A DNA stretch of 64,000 bases from DASZFV01 sp036494575 (GCA_036494575.1 DASXOE010000048.1:4457-68456); one strand, 5' to 3'; shown: positions 7,697 to 16,630, counted from the first letter of the stretch. Program-made: numbers and translations. Notes: a model not told the origin generated them from the letters alone.

Positions 7697-8774
7697 CGCC
7701 GACGGCGCCGAGCAACGCGAGCATCGACGCGAGGCCGAGGCCCGAGGCATCGCCCGCTCCGCCCGCGGCGGCGCATCCGCCCGACGCGCGGCCGTGTGCC
7801 ACCGCGCCCGTGCCGGCGGCGCCCGCCGTCGCGACGCCGGCGGCGCCCGTCGGGCTGCCCGCGGCGCCGGTCGCTCCGGCCTCGCCGGAGCCCGCCGCGC
7901 CGGTCGCATCGGCGCCTCCCGTCGCGCCGCCCGCGCCCGCGGCGCCGGTCTCGTCGACGGCGCCGTCCGTCTTGGCCGCGTCGGCAGGAGCGCCGCCGTC
8001 GCCCTGCGTGGGCGCTCCGATCTGAGCGTCGGCGAGCGCGTCCGCCTCGGCGAAGTCGTCCAAATAGATCGTGTCGGTGAAGTTCGCCACCGACCTGCGA
8101 TGGAGGCCGGTCTGGAAGAAGAGCGGGTTCGCGTCGGCCTCCGTCTGGGTCTTGTAGTTGGTCACGACCTGCTGGCCGTCGAACCAGACGTCGATGATGC
8201 CCTTCGTCGGATCGGTCGACCAGTGAACGTGCATGGCGACCTGGTGCCACTTTCCGATCGAGAAGTCAGCCATCCAGACTTTTGTCGCGCCCAGGCTCCC
8301 GCGACCGACGCCGAAGCCGATGGTCGTGCCGCCGCCCGCTTTGGGCTCGACCCAGAAGTCGCTCATGTTCACGAAGCTCGAGGCCGACTCCCAGAACGCG
8401 AACTCGTTCCTCACGCCGGCGTCGGCGGGCATCATGTAATACCCGGACAGCCACGTGTCCTTGTTCGCGCCCGTGAGCGTGCTCTGGTGCTGGATGTCGA
8501 CGCGATTCTGGCCTCCGCTGAAGGTGTCGTCGGGGTGTACGGTGATCTTGCAGGCGAGCGTCCCCGAGTGGACCTGCTCGCCCAGCACCTCGACGTTCTT
8601 GCGGGTGCCCTTCGTGGCGTTGATGCCGGGACTCCACTCGGACAGATCGCCTTTCTCGAAGGTCGCCGTCCAGACCACCGCGCCATGGGCCGTCCCCGCG
8701 ACCGGGAGCAGGCCGAAGAGCGCCACCAACAAGACTGAGCACGAGCGAACGAAGCTCTTCATCCCCATCGACAT
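7674..8774 (-). CDS. Secreted polysaccharide-lyase-like protein with MYXO-CTERM-like tail
   Basis: The 366 aa product starts with a signal peptide (SFVRSCSVLLVALFGLLP, ending about AHG). The central domain of about 210 residues resembles the jelly-roll heparin-lyase-like polysaccharide lyase family, with FEKGDLSEW near the start, a GYYMMP strand and a KWHQVAMHVHW strand, followed by DVWFDGQQV. A Gly/Ala/Thr-rich spacer (about residues 255-325) leads to a C-terminal tail with a GGCAAAGG Cys motif, a hydrophobic helix and TRRRRG, the layout of myxobacterial sorting tails. Such proteins probably end up on the outer surface. Three in-frame ATGs (8774, 8768, 8762) are possible starts. Substrate unknown. 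Confidence 0.72.
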   Translation of the reverse strand: MSMGMKSFVRSCSVLLVALFGLLPVAGTAHGAVVWTATFEKGDLSEWSPGINATKGTRKNVEVLGEQVHSGTLACKITVHPDDTFSGGQNRVDIQHQSTLTGANKDTWLSGYYMMPADAGVRNEFAFWESASSFVNMSDFWVEPKAGGGTTIGFGVGRGSLGATKVWMADFSIGKWHQVAMHVHWSTDPTKGIIDVWFDGQQVVTNYKTQTEADANPLFFQTGLHRRSVANFTDTIYLDDFAEADALADAQIGAPTQGDGGAPADAAKTDGAVDETGAAGAGGATGGADATGAAGSGEAGATGAAGSPTGAAGVATAGAAGTGAVAHGRASGGCAAAGGAGDASGLGLASMLALLGAVGVTRRRRG

Positions 8775-8880
8775 TCCCGATGCCGGTCGCCGAGAAACGG
8801 CTCGCCGCGAACGACGCCGGGCGGCAAACGACGCGCGCCGGCACGAACGGCTCGCCGGCGCAGGCGCGCGCTTTGGCGCG

Positions 8881-9057
8881 TCAGGGCAGCGTTCGCGCGC
8901 CGGGCTCGAGGTCGGCGAGGTCGGATTCGCGGAGCGCCTTTTCGTCCGTGAAGGCCACGCCGACGACGGCCCGCACCTTCCCGCTCGCGTCATGGACCGG
9001 CAAGGCGACGAGGCCCCGCGCGCCGACGGCACGCGCGCAGTCCCCCGCCGCCGGCCC
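8881..9057 (-). pseudogene. GAF-domain fragment, decayed
   Basis: The minus strand encodes a stretch reading ARAVGARGLVALPVHDASG, then VRAVVGVAFTDEKALRESDLADLE. This is the C-terminal half of a GAF domain (core strand, D-x-x-G turn, V-G-V-x-F strand, final helix). An in-frame stop lies immediately upstream at 9058-9060. A plausible preceding piece (VYIERDAP, then SDVML) is in another register, separated by a stop. No start codon or partner domain is present. The fragment fills the gap between the lyase-like gene and the UbiA gene. Confidence 0.45.
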
Positions 9058-9109
9058 TCAGCATGACGTCGCTCTATGGGGCGTCGCGCTCGATGTACAC
9101 TGGGAGCGC

Positions 9110-9811
9110 ATGATGCAGGTCCGTACCGCGCTCAAGCTGGGGCGCGTCTCCAACCTGCCGACGGTGTGGACGAACGTGCTCGCGGGCGTGGCGCTGGCGG
9201 CCCTCGAGCCGACGTGGCGCGCGGTCGTTCCCGTGGCCGTCGCGGTTTCTTTGCTCTATGTCGCGGGTATGTACCTGAACGACGCCTTCGATCGCGGCTG
9301 GGACGCCCAGCACCGGCCCGAGCGGCCCATCCCCGCTGGCGAGGTCGACGCGCGCACGGTGTTTCTCGCGGGCTTCGCCCTGATGGCGGCCGCGCTCGTG
9401 CTCCTCCTCTTCGCGATGAGCGCGCGGGCGTTCGTCGCGGGGCTCGGGCTCGCCGGTTTGATTCTCCTCTACGACGTCACGCACAAGAAGACCCGGCTCG
9501 CCCCGCTCGTCATGGGACTGTGCCGCGTGGCCGTCTACGTCGTCGCCGCCTGCGCGGCCGCGCCCCGTGTGGCGCCGCCCGTCTACGTGGGCGCGACGTT
9601 CTTGTTCTTTTATCTCGTGATGCTGTCGATGGTCGCGCGTGAGGAGACGACGAACCCGAAGCTGCCCCGCTTGGTCGCGCGGCTCATCGCCGGCATCTCC
9701 CTCGTCGACGGCGCACAGCTCCTCGTCATCGGCCATACGTGGCCCGCCCTCGCCTGTGTGGGCGCCTTCGTCCTCACGCTCGCCCTGCAGAAGCGCGTCG
9801 CGGGAACGTAG
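9110..9811 (+). CDS. UbiA-family membrane prenyltransferase
   Basis: A 233 aa polytopic membrane protein. The UbiA aspartate-rich motif NDAFDRGWDAQHRPERPIPAG is at about residues 57-77 and binds the prenyl diphosphate through Mg2+; the second loop motif appears as YDVTHKKTRLAP. It begins at ATG 9110 behind GGGAGCG (ATGATG doublet). UbiA enzymes transfer prenyl chains to aromatic or other acceptors at the membrane. Because an EboA gene and an EboB relic lie next to it on the other strand, it may fill the EboC slot of an ebo-type cluster, but acceptor and product cannot be read from the sequence. Confidence 0.8.
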   Translation: MMQVRTALKLGRVSNLPTVWTNVLAGVALAALEPTWRAVVPVAVAVSLLYVAGMYLNDAFDRGWDAQHRPERPIPAGEVDARTVFLAGFALMAAALVLLLFAMSARAFVAGLGLAGLILLYDVTHKKTRLAPLVMGLCRVAVYVVAACAAAPRVAPPVYVGATFLFFYLVMLSMVAREETTNPKLPRLVARLIAGISLVDGAQLLVIGHTWPALACVGAFVLTLALQKRVAGT

Positions 9812-9816
9812 CTAAG

Positions 9817-9956
9817 CTAAGACGAGAAGACGTGCGAGAGGACCGCGTCCTTGACCTGGCGCGGGTCCCGACGTGCGTGCGCGGCTCACCCACCCAGAAG
9901 GTCGGCTCGACGCCCGCGGCGATGCCCGCGGCGGCCATGGCCTGGTAGTCATCATC
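9817..9956 (-). pseudogene. Truncated EboB-like (TatD-family hydrolase) relic
   Basis: Immediately after the EboA stop, the minus strand reads DDYQAMAAAGIAAGVEPTFW, then VGEPRTHVG. This strongly resembles the start of the EboB/TatD-type metal-dependent hydrolases that follow EboA in ebo clusters. Homology ends near 9864. A different frame then gives a terminal peptide DPRQVKDAVLSHVFSS ending at TAG 9817. The simplest reading is an internal deletion that joined the two ends of the gene out of frame. There is no room for an intact gene before the convergent UbiA stop at 9811. Confidence 0.55.
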
Positions 9957-10608
9957 CGGCGGTGCTCAGGATCAACGCCGCGTCGTCGGGCACGGGGCGG
10001 GCCGCCGCGCGGCGCTCGGTCGCGTAGGACTCGACCATGCGGCGCAGCTCGGGCGTCACGCGGCGCGGGAGATCTTGAATGCGCCGAAGCGACACCTCGG
10101 AGAACAGACACTTGAGGACCATCTGGTTGAAGGCCTCCTCGGAGAACTGGCGCGCCGGGAACGGGTTCTCGCACGCGATGGCCTCGACGACCGAGACGGC
10201 GTTGCTGCGCACGGCCTCGACGGCCACCGAGACGAAACGCTCGGGCGCGGGCAGGTGAGACAGCGCGCGCATGACGGCCTGACGCTCGCGCAGATCGCCC
10301 GTCGAGTAGAGCTCGTTGATGAGCGCGGCGTGCGCCTCCGGCAGGCGCGCCGCGAGGGCGCCCTGCAGCAGCAGCGTGCGCCCAAACTCGTCGGCGCCCC
10401 AGCCCTCGGGGAAAAACGGCAGACGTCGCTCCTCTTCCGTGGGCGACCCGAGCCGCGCCTGCCCGAGACGCCGCCCCGCGCCGCTCCACATGATGAGGAA
10501 CGCGTCGGTCGCCTCACCCTTGGCGCGCACCTTGTGCAGCGCCTGGCGAAACCAGCTCGCGCCCTCCTCGGGGAGTCGCGACGTGAGGATTGTCTCCAGC
10601 GAAGTCAC
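9952..10608 (-). CDS. eboA: EboA-domain protein
   Basis: The 218 aa product matches the EboA family layout. It is a helical protein with LERQAVM-type helix repeats, the core segment VRSNAVSVVEAIACENPFPA, and the signature SEEAFNQMVLKCLF, ending in a TPELRRMVESYATER helix. EboA is part of the conserved ebo cluster, which in cyanobacteria is implicated in export of a scytonemin precursor; its biochemical role is not settled. The GTG start at 10608 (VTSLETIL) was chosen because sequence upstream is the neighbour read out of frame; a weak GGAAC lies upstream. The gene sits 38 bp after an SMP-30 gene and may be co-transcribed with it. Confidence 0.72.
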   Translation of the reverse strand: MTSLETILTSRLPEEGASWFRQALHKVRAKGEATDAFLIMWSGAGRRLGQARLGSPTEEERRLPFFPEGWGADEFGRTLLLQGALAARLPEAHAALINELYSTGDLRERQAVMRALSHLPAPERFVSVAVEAVRSNAVSVVEAIACENPFPARQFSEEAFNQMVLKCLFSEVSLRRIQDLPRRVTPELRRMVESYATERRAAARPVPDDAALILSTAG

Positions 10609-10646
10609 GATCTTGTTCCGCTCGGGCGAACCCGCTCGCCCAACCT

Positions 10647-11570
10647 TTACCCCGCGAAAGGCGTCTCCGCCACGCCCTTTACGCCCGGGCGCAGCGCGAG
10701 CAGGCTGCCCGCGAGCGGCTCCTCGGCGAGCTGGGCCTCCGAGAGCGTCGCGCGCATCGTCGTGACGTAGAGGACGTCGAGGCCCGGGCCCCCGAACATG
10801 ACGCTCGTGCCTCGCGAGACGGGCAGCTCGATGACGCGCTCGAGCTTGCCGTCGGGCGCGTAGCGCGCGAGCCGGCCGAACATCGGCTGCGCGCTCCACA
10901 CGTGCCCATCGGCGTCGACCGTGAGGCCGTCGGGGAACGCGCTGTCGTGCGGCTCGAGCGACACGAAGACGCGCCGGTTCGAGACGTTGCCCGTCGCCGC
11001 GTCGAAGTCGTAGGCGAAGATGCGGTGCCGGAAGCTCTCCGTGAAGTACATCGTCTTGCTGTCTGGGCTCCAGCCGAGGCCGTTCGAGCAGCAGATGCCC
11101 TCCTCGACGCGCACGGGATTCAGATCGGGGCCGAGGCGGTAGAGGCTGCCGATGGGGTGATCCCACTCGACGTCGCCCATCGTGCCGCCCCACATCCGCC
11201 CCTGGCGATCCGTCTTGCCGTCGTTGAAGCGATTGCCCGGCTTGTCGGGCTCGGGCTCGGCGAGCTTCTCGAGCTTGCCGGTCCGGGGATCGAAGAACGC
11301 GAAGCTGTTGCGCAGCGTGAGGATGAGCCCCGCGCCCGCGCGTGCGCGCGGCGCTATCGACGTCACGAGCTCCGGCAGGTCGAAGCTCTGGTTCGAGCCG
11401 TCCGCCGGATTGAAGACGTTGAGCTGCTTTCCGACGATGTCCGCCCAGTAGAGCCGCTGATCGGCGACGGACCACACGGGTCCCTCGCCGATCAGCGCTT
11501 TCGCCGAGAGCACGCAGCTGACGTCGCTGCGCGTCGGCTTGACCCCATGATCGAGGTTGGTTCGATTCAT
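10647..11570 (-). CDS. SMP-30/gluconolactonase-family lactonase (copy 1)
   Basis: A 307 aa six-bladed propeller of the SMP-30/gluconolactonase/LRE family. The metal-site Glu is in LIGEGPVWS (near residue 30). Substrate-site residues appear in NRFNDGKTDRQGRMW, the ligand Asn in CCSNGLGWSPDSKTMY, and the ligand Asp in FPDGLTVDADGHVW. These enzymes hydrolyse sugar lactones to aldonic acids. ATG 11570 was chosen because it lies 10 bp after the upstream MFS stop; longer readings enter the MFS gene. No signal peptide is seen, so it is probably cytoplasmic. Confidence 0.87.
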   Translation of the reverse strand: MNRTNLDHGVKPTRSDVSCVLSAKALIGEGPVWSVADQRLYWADIVGKQLNVFNPADGSNQSFDLPELVTSIAPRARAGAGLILTLRNSFAFFDPRTGKLEKLAEPEPDKPGNRFNDGKTDRQGRMWGGTMGDVEWDHPIGSLYRLGPDLNPVRVEEGICCSNGLGWSPDSKTMYFTESFRHRIFAYDFDAATGNVSNRRVFVSLEPHDSAFPDGLTVDADGHVWSAQPMFGRLARYAPDGKLERVIELPVSRGTSVMFGGPGLDVLYVTTMRATLSEAQLAEEPLAGSLLALRPGVKGVAETPFAG

Positions 11571-11580
11571 GGGTCGCGGG

Positions 11581-12921
11581 CTAGACGAGCCGTTCGGGCT
11601 TGAAGCCGCCCTTGGACTTGTCACGCAGCCAGATACCGCCGAAGACGATGAGCAGGATGGCCGGAAGGATCGCGACGACGCGGAACGACTGGGCGGCGGC
11701 GGCGTTGTCGATGGCCGTCCGCGCTGCGTCCGTGAGGGCCTTGTAGGCCTCGGGGCTGCCCGCGGCCTTGATCTTCGCGTCGTCGAAGATCTTCCCCATC
11801 TGCGGCAGCACGAAATAGATCGACAGCGATCCCGCCGAGCCGACGAGGCCCATGAGGAAGGCGCCTCCCTTCGGATAGCGCTCCGACACGGAGGCGAGCA
11901 TCGTCGGCCACATGTAGCATACGCCCGTGCCCCAGATCGTCGCCGTGAGGAAGCCCGTGACGGGCGAGTTCGCGTTCGACAGCGCGAACAAGCCCACGGA
12001 GGCGAGCAGGCACGAGAAGAACAGCAGGCCCACCGACGAGAGCTTGTGGACCATGGTGCCCGCGAAATGTCGCATCACGAACATGAGGCCGGCGACGTAG
12101 ACCTGCAGGAGGATGCCGCGCATACCGACGGTGTTCGAGAGAGACAGGTCGACCCACTGCCCCGGCGCGAGCTCGGCCGCCGAGGTGAGGAACATCGCGA
12201 GGAACCACAGGATGAAGCCGGGGCGCAGCGCCTCCTTGTACATGTCCGTCGTCGTGACGCCCGCGGCGACGCGCTCCGTCTTGGGGAACGTCGTCCCCAT
12301 GAGCAGCACGAGGATCCCGACCGCCGGGATGAGGAGCAGACCGAACTCGACGCGCCATCCGAGGCCGATCTTGCTGGCGCCATAGCCGAGCAGACCGCCG
12401 ACGATCATCCCGAACGGCCACCAGGCGTGCAGCACGTTGAGCCGGTGCACCTTGTCCTCGGGGTAGATGGCGGTCGTGAGCGGGTTGATGACAGTCTCCG
12501 AGCAGCCCCACCCGAAGCCGTTGATGAACATGCCAATGCCGACGATCGTGGCCGCGCCCGGGCCGGAGGCCAGCCGGTCGGCCCCGATGACCAGCAGCGG
12601 TCCGACGATGTAGCTGAGGCCGCACATCCCGGTCATGTTGCGCATGCCGATCGCGTCGACCATGGCGCTGCCGAGGAACACCCAGAACGCGAACCCCAGG
12701 AAGGCGTAGCTCAGCACGTTGCCCACCATCGTCGCCGACGTCAGCGGGTTGATCGGGTCGAAGAGCTCCGTCTTGAGGTCGCTGGCGATGCTCGTGCGCA
12801 GCGCGAAGCTCATACTGGTCGTCGCGAGGCACAGACAACACAGGACGAAAAGCTTGCGGACGTTGATTCCGGCGTGGCTAGGCGCCACGGCGGACGTTGG
12901 AATTGCGTTTGTCGACTCCAT
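11581..12921 (-). CDS. MFS sugar or sugar-acid transporter
   Basis: The 446 aa protein has about 12 hydrophobic segments. Segments with conserved charged and aromatic residues, such as SETVINPLTTAIYP followed by VLHAWWPFGMIVGG, are typical of a carbohydrate-transporting MFS group found mainly in Planctomycetes and Myxococcota. The start at ATG 12921 follows a strong ribosome binding site (GAGGGGAG); upstream in-frame codons lack one. Position between two lactonase genes suggests it imports an aldonic acid, lactone or sugar. The 250 bp upstream (12922-13170) hold no gene and may carry a promoter. Confidence 0.82.
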   Translation of the reverse strand: MESTNAIPTSAVAPSHAGINVRKLFVLCCLCLATTSMSFALRTSIASDLKTELFDPINPLTSATMVGNVLSYAFLGFAFWVFLGSAMVDAIGMRNMTGMCGLSYIVGPLLVIGADRLASGPGAATIVGIGMFINGFGWGCSETVINPLTTAIYPEDKVHRLNVLHAWWPFGMIVGGLLGYGASKIGLGWRVEFGLLLIPAVGILVLLMGTTFPKTERVAAGVTTTDMYKEALRPGFILWFLAMFLTSAAELAPGQWVDLSLSNTVGMRGILLQVYVAGLMFVMRHFAGTMVHKLSSVGLLFFSCLLASVGLFALSNANSPVTGFLTATIWGTGVCYMWPTMLASVSERYPKGGAFLMGLVGSAGSLSIYFVLPQMGKIFDDAKIKAAGSPEAYKALTDAARTAIDNAAAAQSFRVVAILPAILLIVFGGIWLRDKSKGGFKPERLV

Positions 12922-13170
12922 GAGTCTCCCCTCTTCGCTGTTGGATGAATTCAGGGCAACAGAACGGCAAAACGGACTGGTTCCGAAGGTCCAGCGCAAG
13001 TCAGGACGCCATCGTTGACGGATGGCCCTTTTCCCGCGGTTTCGGCGACTTCGGGGCCGACATTACCCCATTCGGGCCGGGAGGCAACCGCTACGTGAAG
13101 GTCCCCTCGGGCGTCGTCCGAACTTCTGCGAACCGCGGATTTTTGGGCCTGATTCGCGACGCTTCGACGT

Positions 13171-14406
13171 CTACTTTAGATCCGTCTCGGACTCGTTCAT
13201 GATCTTGATGCTCGAGACGTTCACGCCGCAGGGCGGAAACTCGTTGGGCGTGAAGAAGTTGTCCGAGAGCCTCGAGTAGTAGTTCTCGCCGTCCTTGAGC
13301 GTCGTGTCGTCGGCGGCCGGGATGGGCACGGAGATCTTTTGCGGCAACACCTCGCCGCGCAGGCCTTCGATGGTGGCCTTGATGGCGATGGCCGACAACC
13401 CGGGCGAGTCGCCGAGCGACAGGCCCTTGCCGCCCTGGCTCGCCCACTTCGCGATGAGCTTGCGCGCGCCGTTCTCGGCCTCGGTGGCAACGGGGATGGG
13501 CTTGTGGCCCGCCTCGATGAGCGCGCGGATGGCGCCCGTCGAACCGCCCTGCACCATCATGGCGTCGAACTTGTGATGGGCGGCGACGGCTTGCGCGACG
13601 GCGCGCTGCGCTTTGGCGTCGTCCCAGCTGCCCACGACCTCGAAGATCTCGTACCGCTTTCCTTTGGCCCCGAGGACCGCGCGGAAGGCCTGATGGCGAT
13701 CGCGCTCCGTCGAGTTGCCCTCGAGGCCGCGCACCTCGAGCACCTTGCCCTTGCCGCCCAGCTGCTTGTCGATGAACTCGCCCCATTGGCGGCCCATCGA
13801 TCCCTGATCCTCGTTCACCTCGAGGACCTTGTCGGTGTCGAGGATGCCGTCGAAGGGCACGATGAGGACGTTGCGCTTGTTGGCGAGCTCGATGACGTGA
13901 TCGAACCCGCGCGGGCTCACCGCGAGCGTCACGATGCCGTCGAAGCCCTGGCGGATGAAGTCCTCGATGGCCGCGAGCTGCGCGTCGAGGTTCGTGCCCG
14001 TGGAGACGACCTTGAACTCCTTGATGAGCGGCGCGACGCTCGGATCCTTCGCGAAGGCCTTGGCGGTCTTCACCATCTGGATGCGCCAGGCGTTGCCGAC
14101 GAAGCCGTTGACGAGCGCGATGCGAAAAGGCGGCTGGCGCGCTGGCCACTTGAGAAATTTCGTGTCCTTCGACCAGGGCGCGAAGCACTCGGGCAGCGTC
14201 CCCGGGCCGGGCACGACCTTGGGCCCGGTGCCGTCGACGACGGGCGTCGAGCTCGGCGCCGCGCCCGGGGCGGGCGCGGACGCGTCCCCGACGCCGAGGA
14301 GCTCCATGACCTTGTCGCACCCGCTCGCGCTCGGAAGCCCGATCGCGATGAGGAGGCCCAGTGCGCTTCGAACACCCTCGCCTGCGCGGAGCTTGCGGTT
14401 CGGCAT
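13171..14406 (-). CDS. Sugar-binding periplasmic lipoprotein (ABC solute-binding type)
   Basis: The 411 aa product has a lipoprotein signal ending in PSASGC (about Cys 31), a Pro/Ala-rich linker, then a type I periplasmic-binding fold. Recognisable segments are IALVNGFVGNAWRIQM, a QGFDGIVTLAVSPRGF strand-loop, VLIVPFDGIL, and MVQGGSTGAIRALIEAG. It resembles ribose/xylose-type sugar-binding proteins. The ATG at 14406 has AAAGGGGA upstream. No ABC permease or ATPase gene lies nearby, so it either works with a distant transporter or has a sensory role. It sits 19 bp after the second SMP-30 gene. Confidence 0.83.
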   Translation of the reverse strand: MPNRKLRAGEGVRSALGLLIAIGLPSASGCDKVMELLGVGDASAPAPGAAPSSTPVVDGTGPKVVPGPGTLPECFAPWSKDTKFLKWPARQPPFRIALVNGFVGNAWRIQMVKTAKAFAKDPSVAPLIKEFKVVSTGTNLDAQLAAIEDFIRQGFDGIVTLAVSPRGFDHVIELANKRNVLIVPFDGILDTDKVLEVNEDQGSMGRQWGEFIDKQLGGKGKVLEVRGLEGNSTERDRHQAFRAVLGAKGKRYEIFEVVGSWDDAKAQRAVAQAVAAHHKFDAMMVQGGSTGAIRALIEAGHKPIPVATEAENGARKLIAKWASQGGKGLSLGDSPGLSAIAIKATIEGLRGEVLPQKISVPIPAADDTTLKDGENYYSRLSDNFFTPNEFPPCGVNVSSIKIMNESETDLK

Positions 14407-14425
14407 GTCGCTGTCCCCTTTCGGC

Positions 14426-15316
14426 TTAGAGCGCGAACAGGTTCGCTGGAACGCCTTGTACATCGTCGAGCTCGATCGCGTAAAGCGACCCCGCGCAGAC
14501 GTCTTGCCGGTCTTCGTCGGGAGACGACATGAGATACCGCGCCGAGGTCACGAACAAGGTCCGCAGGTCGGGCCCACCGAAGGTCGGGCAGCTCGGCCGG
14601 CTCACGGGCAGCTCGAGCACGCGCTCGATCTCGCCCGTCGGGGCGTAGCGCACGACGCGGTGCCCTCCCCACTCGGCGTTCCACAGGTAGCCTTCGCTGT
14701 CCGTGCAGCTGCCGTCGGGCACGCCCTTGTCGGTGCGCGCGAGCGGCTGCCACGTCGTGGGCAGGCCGCCGCCGTCGAGCGTCGTCCACTCGATGACCTT
14801 CGTCATGGAGTCGGCGAAGTACATGCGGTTGCGAGCCTGATCGAAGCAGATCGAGTTGCTCACGCCGATGCCGTCGCGCACGGCGCGCGCCTTGCCGTCG
14901 CCCGTGACGCACCAGAGCCGGCCGTTCCTGGCCTCCTCGTCATGCTGCATCGAGCCCACCCAGAAGCGACCCGCGCCGTCGACCTTGCCGTCGTTGAGCC
15001 GGTTCGCGGGCCGATCGCCCTCGAGGACCGCGACCTCCTCGAGCGACGCGAGCCCGCGCGCCGGGTCGAACCAGATGATCCGATCCTGGTGCGTGGCGAT
15101 GAGGCCGCCCGAGCGGCACTCCGCGAGCGAGCCCGTGAAGCGCTCGAGCTGCCAAGACTCGAAAGACGTCTCGCGAGAGGCGCCGCCGCGCCGCGGTCGG
15201 TACCCGTGGACGCGGCGCGAGACGATGTCGACGAAGTAAAGGCGCTGCTCGCGCTCAGACCAGACGGGGCCCTCGCCGAGAACGCAAGGCGGGACGTCGA
15301 GCTTTTCGATGCGCAA
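14426..15316 (-). CDS. SMP-30/gluconolactonase-family lactonase (copy 2)
   Basis: A 296 aa paralogue of the lactonase at 10647. Metal and substrate residues are again visible: VLGEGPVWS near the N-terminus, NRLNDGKVDGAGRFWVGSM, GVSNSICFDQARN and VPDGSCTDSEGYLW. It probably hydrolyses a different lactone or anomer from copy 1. Translation appears to start at TTG 15316, preceded by TGGAGCG; there is no ATG or GTG nearby in frame. It lies 27 bp downstream of the porin gene and 19 bp upstream of the binding protein gene, so the three form one transcription unit. Confidence 0.86.
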   Translation of the reverse strand: MRIEKLDVPPCVLGEGPVWSEREQRLYFVDIVSRRVHGYRPRRGGASRETSFESWQLERFTGSLAECRSGGLIATHQDRIIWFDPARGLASLEEVAVLEGDRPANRLNDGKVDGAGRFWVGSMQHDEEARNGRLWCVTGDGKARAVRDGIGVSNSICFDQARNRMYFADSMTKVIEWTTLDGGGLPTTWQPLARTDKGVPDGSCTDSEGYLWNAEWGGHRVVRYAPTGEIERVLELPVSRPSCPTFGGPDLRTLFVTSARYLMSSPDEDRQDVCAGSLYAIELDDVQGVPANLFAL

Positions 15317-15343
15317 GAACGCTCCAGAGCGGCGCGCGGAGAC

Positions 15344-16618
15344 CTACCAGAAGTAGTTGACGCCCACGCCCCCGAAATTCATGTTCTGGAGCTCGCCGTA
15401 GTGCCACTTCGACGTCCAGCGCATGTACTCGGCGGTGAAGACGATCGTGTCCATCTTGTGCGACAGGACGGCGTGGAACTCCTGGTTCTGGGCAAGGATG
15501 CTGTAGGCGCTCGTGATCTTGTCGTCGGCCGTGGGGCGGACGAAGAGGGCCCCGCCACCGACGGCCAGCGCCGTCCCCTGGTAATCGTAGGCCACGTTTC
15601 CGAAGAAGCCCCGGAAGAGGCGCGTCTCCCCCGTCCCGTCGAAGGCGATCGGGTAGGTCGGGTCTTCGGTCTCCAGAGGCACGTGCGTGCCGATGCCAGC
15701 GCCGGTCCAGCCGCCGCCAGCCACCGTCAAGCCAGCGACGTCGACGATCCCCGCGCCCATGACACCCCAGACGTTGAGCTTCTGCATGGTGGCGTCTTGC
15801 TTCTCGGGCTGGTCGGACATGCCCTGGCCGATGAGGCGCAGGCGGGTCGCTCCGAACGTATGGTCGTAGCTGAGCTCGGCGTCGATACGCGGGACCGGCG
15901 TCAGGAGGTAGTTGGTCTGCGAACGGGTCGGGTCCACGACGGCGACCTGAAGCTGGAAGCCGCCGATGCGCGGCGAGATGTAGCGCATCTGCGCGTCGAA
16001 GCCCGCGTACAGCGGACCGGCGCCGACGGACCCGCATCCGATGACGGACGAGCTCAACGTGCAGGGGTTGCCCACACCAAAGCGGTAGGCGATGAGGACG
16101 ACCTCGGCCGAAGCCGATCCGAAGATGGAGAACATGCGTCCGAACTTCAGAGAGCCGTACGGGGTCACGAGCGACGCCCAGGCCTCGCGGAAGTCGACCC
16201 CCTTGGACGGAGACTGGCCGCGGTCGCTGCTGATGTCCTCGAGGTTGACGGCCATGAGCGATTCCACGTGCACCTGGTCGCTGATCCTGCGATTGACGCC
16301 AAAGCCAATCTGGGTTCCCACGAAGCCGCTGCGCAGGCGGGAGAGCGTGACGGTCGGCGCCCCGCTGCCTGACGTCTGCACTTGCGAAGTCAGGAACTTC
16401 CCCCCGAGCAACACGCCTCCCTGTGGATTCAGCGAGGACGGATCTCCGTCGCCCGTCGTCAGCTGATAATGCGCGGCGATGAGCCCGGTCGTATAGATGC
16501 TCCAGCCGTTGTCGTCGAAGAACGTCACGTTGGCGGCGGCGCGACCGGAGCTGAGGAAGACGGCGGCGAGCGCCATCGCAGAGGCGAGCCTGAGGGTCGA
16601 TGCGCGGAGTCGTCTCAT
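15344..16618 (-). CDS. Outer-membrane porin
   Basis: The 424 aa product has a cleavable signal peptide (LRLASAMALAAVFLSSGRAAA) followed by a beta-strand-rich body of alternating hydrophobic and polar residues. It ends in the terminal aromatic residue of an outer-membrane barrel (final residues NYFW). Segments such as FREAWASLVTPYGSLKFGRMF resemble the porin_4 group, where an eyelet loop follows a conserved F-G-R strand. It is the first gene of the minus-strand sugar unit and presumably admits the substrate. Start ATG 16618 follows GTGAGAAG. The upstream region contains three tandem 10-bp repeats. Confidence 0.75.
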   Translation of the reverse strand: MRRLRASTLRLASAMALAAVFLSSGRAAANVTFFDDNGWSIYTTGLIAAHYQLTTGDGDPSSLNPQGGVLLGGKFLTSQVQTSGSGAPTVTLSRLRSGFVGTQIGFGVNRRISDQVHVESLMAVNLEDISSDRGQSPSKGVDFREAWASLVTPYGSLKFGRMFSIFGSASAEVVLIAYRFGVGNPCTLSSSVIGCGSVGAGPLYAGFDAQMRYISPRIGGFQLQVAVVDPTRSQTNYLLTPVPRIDAELSYDHTFGATRLRLIGQGMSDQPEKQDATMQKLNVWGVMGAGIVDVAGLTVAGGGWTGAGIGTHVPLETEDPTYPIAFDGTGETRLFRGFFGNVAYDYQGTALAVGGGALFVRPTADDKITSAYSILAQNQEFHAVLSHKMDTIVFTAEYMRWTSKWHYGELQNMNFGGVGVNYFW

Positions 16619-16630
16619 CGTGCTTCTCAC

